A stretch of 18,799 nt of DNA, taken from the NCBI GenBank assembly GCA_041743835.1, contig JBGTLW010000275.1, forward strand, positions 1-18,799, written 5' to 3'. Positions 14,988-18,799 of this stretch are shown here, one piece after another (the first letter of the stretch is position 1; each line of letters begins with the position of its first letter). Both the position numbers and the translations under genes were made by a program. The notes beneath the pieces are model-generated. The model was not told where the DNA came from, searched no databases, and worked only from the letters and a program-made list of their open reading frames with translations. This DNA is from JBGTLW01 sp041743835 (lineage in GTDB: Bacteria > Planctomycetota > Phycisphaerae > Phycisphaerales > Phycisphaeraceae).

Positions 14988-16848
14988 CAAGAGCCGTCGC
15001 GGCCGCATTCGACGCGTGGGGCCCTGGACGATCTCGCTGATCCTCCACGGTCTGCTGCTGCTGGCACTCTTGGCGTTCGATCCCCTGGGCATCACCGAGA
15101 TAAAGTTCAGCCGTGCGGATGAGCGGGAACGCACCGAGCAGGTAGCCGAGCGGGAACGGCAGCGGCAGGCACTGGAGCAGGAGCGGCGACAACGGTTGCA
15201 GCTCACGCAGGAGCACGCCGAGCGGCTCAAACGCGAAGCCGAGCGCCGTCATCGCGATGAACTGACGCAGCGCCTCGAACGCCTGATCGTGAACCGGCAG
15301 CGTGTCGATGAACTGAGGCAGCAGCGGCTGGCGGAGATCCATGAGCGTACGGCCGAGGATGTCCAAAGTGTGGTCGCCGCGCAACTGGTCGCGCAGGCCG
15401 AGACGCTGCAGCGCATGATGGAGCCGCTGACCCGCGAGGGCGCGGTGGTCGATCCCGCTGATGCATCGATCGTCCACCAGCGGGCGGAACAGGTCGACGC
15501 CATCCGCGAACTCGCCGAGCACTTGCGTGATTCGCCGCTGGATTCTGAGAAAGCCCGCGAACTGATCAATCACGCCCGCGATGTACGGGGCACGATGCTA
15601 TCAATGGCCAACGCTGGTCAATTTGTGGATTATCACGCAGCCCGCGGCGTAGAGCACAGGGCCTTTCAGATGATGCAGACCGCGGGCCGGCTGACCAACG
15701 AGCCGGATATGGCGGGCCTCAACGACACAAGCACGGCCCGCGGCCCCGACGCACTGCCCGAAGCGGTGCAGCAACCGCCGCAATCGCTGTCGGCCGCGGA
15801 TGCATACGACGCGGCCCGCGAGGTCGAGAAGCAGATCGATCAGGCCAACACCGAACTACGGGCCGCCTCGCTGGCGATGGCGCAGCGGACCAGCTTCGCC
15901 GAAGCCATGAGCAAGATCACCCAGCCGCAGGTGAATCGGCCGGACCTTGGCACCGAATTGCGGGGGACGCCGACCACCATCGGCGGGCTTAACGAGGTCC
16001 GCGAAACGCTCGAGCAGGCCCGCGGCGTCATGCAGGAGATGGCGCTCCGCTCCGAGCAAACCGTTCGCTCAGCGGAAGGAATCGTCAAACGTGGCGGCGA
16101 CCAACAGGCCATGCGTGTGGAAGAAGCGCGCCTCGGCCAGATGCTCCGCATGGCGCGTCATGGTGAAGTCATCGACCTGACCGGCGTGATGGGCGGCTAT
16201 GGCTCGGATGACCTGCTGCGCGACGCCGATCGCGGCGATGATGAATCCGATATGCAGCAAAGCGACAACAACCGCATCGTCCTCGAAGACCGCACCATCT
16301 TCGCCCACGCATTGCCCGGCCAGCGCTTCAGCGCCGCAGCCGATCGCCAAGGCTGGCTCTACCTCAACACCTGGTACATCGTGGGGCCTTGGCGTGTACC
16401 GGACATGCAGTATGAGCCGGTACACGAGCCCGAGACGGCCGTCGACCTCGATGCGATCTACTACAACGGCTACGTGGACGGCGATGGCCCGCTCGATGGC
16501 GAGCTCCGCTGGCAGTTCGTGCAGACCGAAGAGATGAGAGTCCAGCCACCCAACGTGCGAAGCGGTGCGGTGTGGTACGCCTACACGGAGGTCTACTTCG
16601 AGCAGGACAAGGAGATGCTGCTGGCTATCGCGTCGGACGACGCCGCCAAGGTGTGGATCAACGACATGGTGGTCTGGCACGACACGGGCCTGAGCCCGTG
16701 GAGCATGGGCGAGGGGTTTCGCCGCGTGCGTTTTCAACAGGGGTACAACCGCGTGCTGGTCCGGGTGACCAACGGCCCCGCCCACTGCATCTTTTCCGTG
16801 CTGATCTGCCCGCCCGAATCCGTCGAGCAGTCGGCATCGCGGGAGTAA
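14968..16848 (+). CDS. TonB/TolA-like transducer with C-terminal sugar-binding-like domain
   Basis: A 626-residue protein with one membrane helix (about residues 18-38, WTISLILHGLLLLALLAF). Ser23 and His27 reproduce the Ser-x3-His pair of TonB and TolA that contacts ExbD/TolR. Residues about 45-160 are a charged Arg/Glu/Gln-rich coiled coil like TolA domain II, and about 160-440 are mostly helical. Residues 462-620 form a beta-rich module (WYIVGPW, LLAIASDDAAKVWINDMVV, YNRVLVRVTNGP) like the PA14/jelly-roll sugar-binding domains of planctomycete exported enzymes. No TonB C-terminal domain is seen. The start ATG 14968 lies inside the end of the second ExbD gene, and the ribosome site is weak, so coupling is likely. 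This is probably the moving partner of the Exb motor; its periplasmic or outer-membrane target is unknown. Confidence 0.75.
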   Translation: MTATTTDKSRRGRIRRVGPWTISLILHGLLLLALLAFDPLGITEIKFSRADERERTEQVAERERQRQALEQERRQRLQLTQEHAERLKREAERRHRDELTQRLERLIVNRQRVDELRQQRLAEIHERTAEDVQSVVAAQLVAQAETLQRMMEPLTREGAVVDPADASIVHQRAEQVDAIRELAEHLRDSPLDSEKARELINHARDVRGTMLSMANAGQFVDYHAARGVEHRAFQMMQTAGRLTNEPDMAGLNDTSTARGPDALPEAVQQPPQSLSAADAYDAAREVEKQIDQANTELRAASLAMAQRTSFAEAMSKITQPQVNRPDLGTELRGTPTTIGGLNEVRETLEQARGVMQEMALRSEQTVRSAEGIVKRGGDQQAMRVEEARLGQMLRMARHGEVIDLTGVMGGYGSDDLLRDADRGDDESDMQQSDNNRIVLEDRTIFAHALPGQRFSAAADRQGWLYLNTWYIVGPWRVPDMQYEPVHEPETAVDLDAIYYNGYVDGDGPLDGELRWQFVQTEEMRVQPPNVRSGAVWYAYTEVYFEQDKEMLLAIASDDAAKVWINDMVVWHDTGLSPWSMGEGFRRVRFQQGYNRVLVRVTNGPAHCIFSVLICPPESVEQSASRE

Positions 16849-16904
16849 CTTAGCAAAGCCAACAAGCCAGCATCCCCATGAACACCACATAAAGACAGCG
16901 ACAG

Positions 16905-16920
16905 GTGCCAGATGTGGCAC
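16905..16920. repeat. Inverted repeat upstream of the AraC-type gene
   Basis: GTGCCA and TGGCAC flank GATG, a perfect six-base-arm dyad about 70 bases before the AraC-type start. It could be an operator. It lies in the 141-base gap 16849-16989, which otherwise holds only the hairpin at 16938-16959 and no convincing promoter. Confidence 0.35.
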
Positions 16921-16937
16921 GACCCCGGAGTAGGTTA

Positions 16938-16959
16938 GCCTGGCTGGAACACGCCAGGC
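16938..16959 (+). repeat. GC-rich hairpin just before the AraC-type gene
   Basis: GCCTGGC and GCCAGGC form a perfect seven-base stem with an eight-base loop. There is no T-run downstream. If the gene starts at GTG 16963, the hairpin lies over its ribosome-binding region and could limit translation; if at ATG 16990, it sits in the leader. It might instead mark the end of the Exb message. Confidence 0.35.
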
Positions 16960-16989
16960 CAAGTGCAGATCAAACCAGCAGCACGAAGA

Positions 16990-17847
16990 ATGGTGAAGCC
17001 ACAACACCGCGAACATCTCGATGGTCAGACCCGACTCGCGTTACTGACGGCGATGCTGCGCGGGGAGATCGAGGCGACGGAGGTGTACCGGGGAACATTC
17101 GCCGGTGGATTTCAGAGTCCATCCGGGACAACGGATAGCTTTCGGATACTGCTGGTTGAGTCGGGCCAGTTGAAGTACATCGTGGGCGGCCAGTCGCTGA
17201 AGGTCGGGGCCGGTGGGCTGATGCTGATTCCCCCCGGGCTCTGGCGGCGATGGGAAGTGGTCTCTGAGAGCGAGGCGGTGCTCTCATGGTGCATCATTGG
17301 CACGCCAAAGGTACCGGTCGATGTATCGATGCCCATCTGTCGGCAGGCCGAGGGTGTGCAGGAACACGCGACGATGCAACGATTAGGCGAGCAGTTTCGC
17401 CTCGTGCCCGATCGCGCGGCGCGCCTGTATATGGAGGGGGAGGTTAAGGCGATGCTCGCCCGGATGCTGGCTCCGACGCCGCACCCCCGGCCGGCGGGCG
17501 GGAGACGCCAGAGTGACCTCGCCATCGCCAGGGCGACGCAGTGGATTCGTGAGCATTTCGCCGAGGATGATGTCCTTTCGGCGCTGCACGCCCGCGTCGA
17601 TCTCAGCGAGAAGTTCTTCGCCCGTCGGTTCAAGGCACTCGAACACGTCACGCCTCACCAGTATCTCGTCAGCGTCCGCATGCGCGAGGCCAGACGTCTT
17701 CTGCGAAACGATTGCGCACTGGTGAAACAGGTGGCGATGGCGGTGGGCTACAGCGACCCCTTCCACTTCTCTCGGTTGTACCGAAAGCACTGGGGCCACC
17801 CGCCCAGCGACGAAGCCGCAGCGCCGTCGAGAGGCGTGCAAGAGTGA
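16990..17847 (+). CDS. AraC-family transcriptional regulator
   Basis: A 285-residue protein. The N-terminal part (to about residue 165) has the cupin-like pattern of AraC sugar-sensing domains (FRILLVESGQLKYIVGGQSL, GGLMLIPPGLWRRW). Residues about 178-280 form the double helix-turn-helix (ARATQWIREHF, LSEKFFARRFKALEHVTPHQ, VKQVAMAVGYSDPFHFSRLY). AraC-type proteins usually activate catabolic genes when a sugar is bound. GTG 16963 is an alternative start adding nine residues; neither start has a good ribosome site. The gene follows the transducer by 141 bases and precedes a promoter with two direct repeats next to its -35 box (17851-17879), so control of the next gene is plausible. Confidence 0.87.
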   Translation: MVKPQHREHLDGQTRLALLTAMLRGEIEATEVYRGTFAGGFQSPSGTTDSFRILLVESGQLKYIVGGQSLKVGAGGLMLIPPGLWRRWEVVSESEAVLSWCIIGTPKVPVDVSMPICRQAEGVQEHATMQRLGEQFRLVPDRAARLYMEGEVKAMLARMLAPTPHPRPAGGRRQSDLAIARATQWIREHFAEDDVLSALHARVDLSEKFFARRFKALEHVTPHQYLVSVRMREARRLLRNDCALVKQVAMAVGYSDPFHFSRLYRKHWGHPPSDEAAAPSRGVQE

Positions 17848-17850
17848 TCC

Positions 17851-17879
17851 TCTGATCCATCAGAATGCACTTTCTGATC
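17851..17879 (+). promoter_or_regulatory. Direct repeats abutting a -35 box, candidate AraC-type site
   Basis: TCTGATC occurs at 17851-17857 and 17873-17879, a 22-base offset (about two helical turns), on the same face of the DNA. A reversed copy, ATCAGAA (17859-17865), lies between and forms two overlapping dyads with them. The second repeat ends one base before the -35 box. Direct repeats with this spacing next to -35 are the usual layout for AraC-type activators. The ligand is inferred from the neighbouring regulator gene. Confidence 0.5.
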
Positions 17880-17880
17880 A

Positions 17881-17907
17881 TGGACAAAGGGGCAATCGTG
17901 TGATAAT
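17881..17907 (+). promoter_or_regulatory. Extended -10 promoter of the small PEP-CTERM gene
   Basis: TGGACA (17881-17886), a 15-base spacer and GATAAT (17902-17907) preceded by TG at 17899-17900, giving an extended -10. The short spacer suits an activator-dependent promoter. Transcription would start near 17914, leaving a leader of about 54 bases that carries a small dyad (TCTGA/TCAGA, 17914-17927). Confidence 0.55.
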
Positions 17908-17967
17908 TTTCAGTCTGAAGCCTCAGAAGCTGGGACCTATCTATCTTCCCATGAAAAGGAGCAACAA

Positions 17968-18627
17968 GTGCAATTCCAAACCTTCACCGCCGCCGTCGTC
18001 GCGCTCGGCCTGGCGACATCCACGCAAGCAGCCCTGATCACCGGGACATCCGTCAGTGACTTCTCCGGCCAGTTTGACACAAGTACGACGTGGGCGGCGG
18101 CCAACGTCGCCAATGGCCAAGGATTGACAGGAAGCGGTCATACGAGCAGCACCGCCGCTGGCGGCGGGCACTGGCTTTCGAACGACACAGGGATAGCTGC
18201 AGCGTCCGGTTGGATTGTTATCGACCTGGGCGGGGAAGTCGCCTACGAAGTGACCGGGTTGCACCTTTGGAATTTCAATGCGTCAGGTACAAGTGGCTCC
18301 TTTAACAGAACACAGCGAGGCGCAGCTAACCTGGGCGTTCAGGTATCGCTCGATGGTTCCGATTGGGGCTTGCTGACCAATCCGAGCGTCGCAACATTCT
18401 TGCCGGCTCAGGCACCCGGCACCGACGGCTACCTGGGCGAGTCGTTCGCTTTTACGACTCCCGTCACCGCGAATTTCATCCGCCTGAACATCAACTCGAA
18501 TCACGGCGCGACCAATTTCGTCGGTCTCTCGGAAGTCCAGTTTTTCGGAACGCCCATCCCCGAGCCGATGTCGGCAGGATTAATTCTGCTGGCGGTCCCC
18601 GCCCTGTTGCTAAGGCGGCCTCGGTAA
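17968..18627 (+). CDS. PEP-CTERM protein with discoidin-like domain
   Basis: A 219-residue exported protein. Residues 1-21 are a signal peptide (ending STQAA). The body (about 25-195) resembles an F5/8 type C, discoidin-like jelly roll (GWIVIDLGGEVAYEVTGLHL, VQVSLDGSDWGLL, NFIRLNINSNHG, VGLSEVQFFG), a fold that often binds sugars. The C-terminus is a PEP-CTERM signal with PEP at 198-200, a hydrophobic stretch and RRPR. The start is GTG 17968, fixed by AAAGGAG at 17955-17961, six bases upstream. It has its own promoter behind the AraC-type gene. Likely a surface carbohydrate-binding protein anchored through exosortase; the ligand is unknown. Confidence 0.85.
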   Translation: MQFQTFTAAVVALGLATSTQAALITGTSVSDFSGQFDTSTTWAAANVANGQGLTGSGHTSSTAAGGGHWLSNDTGIAAASGWIVIDLGGEVAYEVTGLHLWNFNASGTSGSFNRTQRGAANLGVQVSLDGSDWGLLTNPSVATFLPAQAPGTDGYLGESFAFTTPVTANFIRLNINSNHGATNFVGLSEVQFFGTPIPEPMSAGLILLAVPALLLRRPR

Positions 18628-18640
18628 ACCCTGCCGGGTT
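18627..18640 (+). terminator. Short hairpin at the PEP-CTERM stop codon
   Basis: AACCC and GGGTT with a four-base loop begin at the last base of the stop codon. The stem is only five pairs and no T-run follows, so termination here is doubtful. Confidence 0.2.
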
Positions 18641-18695
18641 GCAAGACGAAGGACGATTGATCACGGCGAAAGTCGCTCGCGTGCACGCAGCAAAG

Positions 18696-18799
18696 ATGAC
18701 CAACCTCCCCCACTTTGTCGAATCCTCCGCCGGTCGCTCGGTGGCGTATGACGTCGTCGTAGTCGGCGGCGGCACGGCCGGTGCGGCCGCGGGTGTGGC
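18696..18799 (+). CDS. N-terminus of an FAD-dependent oxidoreductase, cut by the window edge
   Basis: The visible 34 codons begin MTNLPHFVESSAGRSVAYD and run into VVVVGGGTAGAAAGV. The latter is the GxGxxG dinucleotide-binding fingerprint of FAD-dependent oxidoreductases, preceded by the hydrophobic beta strand. The gene continues past the right edge. The start is uncertain: ATG 18696 lacks a good ribosome site, and in-frame GTG 18681 or TTG 18657 (with AAGGA at 18649-18653) are possible. Planctomycete polysaccharide loci often contain exported or cytoplasmic members of this broad family, some annotated as xanthan-lyase-like. No signal peptide is seen in the visible part. Substrate unknown. 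Confidence 0.75.
   Translation, partial: MTNLPHFVESSAGRSVAYDVVVVGGGTAGAAAGV

Noticed and set aside
16915..16930. TGGCAC as a sigma-54 promoter -24 element
   Set aside because: No TTGCA-like -12 element occurs at the required five-base spacing. The TGGCAC is better explained as one arm of a dyad.

Overview
The window is GC-rich bacterial DNA that reads like a member of the Planctomycetota, most likely the class Phycisphaerae. This is inferred from the gene mix. There are two PEP-CTERM exported proteins, a pseudopilin-like H-X-DG protein, an FG-GAP repeat protein, regulators joining a GntR-type DNA-binding head to a LacI-type sugar-sensing body, and a polysaccharide-degradation neighbourhood with modular exported glycosidases. 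No rRNA, tRNA, CRISPR array, transposase or phage gene was found, and no gene-free stretch exceeds about 225 bases.

Layout. (1) Positions 1-2790, minus strand: a GntR/LacI-type regulator, an FG-GAP/VCBS protein, a terminator-like hairpin, then the first codons of an exported protein running off the left edge. (2) Positions 2791-4368: a divergent promoter region, then a plus-strand clan-A glycoside hydrolase without a signal peptide. (3) Positions 4403-6341: a minus-strand heparinase II/III-like protein and a second divergent promoter region. (4) Positions 6342-16848, plus strand: a second, paralogous GntR/LacI regulator. It is followed by an exported beta-helix PEP-CTERM protein, a pseudopilin-like protein, a 1006-residue exported glycosidase with a C-terminal CBM9-like domain, and a tight four-gene cluster ExbB, ExbD, ExbD and a TonB/TolA-like transducer. 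(5) Positions 16990-18627: an AraC-family regulator and a small PEP-CTERM discoidin-like protein behind a well-formed promoter. (6) From 18696: the start of an FAD-dependent oxidoreductase cut by the right edge.

How it may work. The genes look like a polysaccharide sensing and degradation locus. Exported enzymes and surface proteins would act on a polymer outside, cytoplasmic enzymes would finish the oligosaccharides, and paralogous regulators would sense the products. Two observations stand out. First, the Exb cluster ends in a transducer that keeps the TonB/TolA membrane motif (Ser-x3-His) and coiled coil but carries a PA14/jelly-roll-like sugar-binding module where a TonB C-terminal domain would be expected. 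Second, both regulator/enzyme pairs are transcribed from divergent promoters in which a -10 box sits directly after the GG of a TTGG...CCAA operator. The GG-to-CC spacing is 14 bases in one pair and 13 in the other, which could keep the two paralogous regulators apart.
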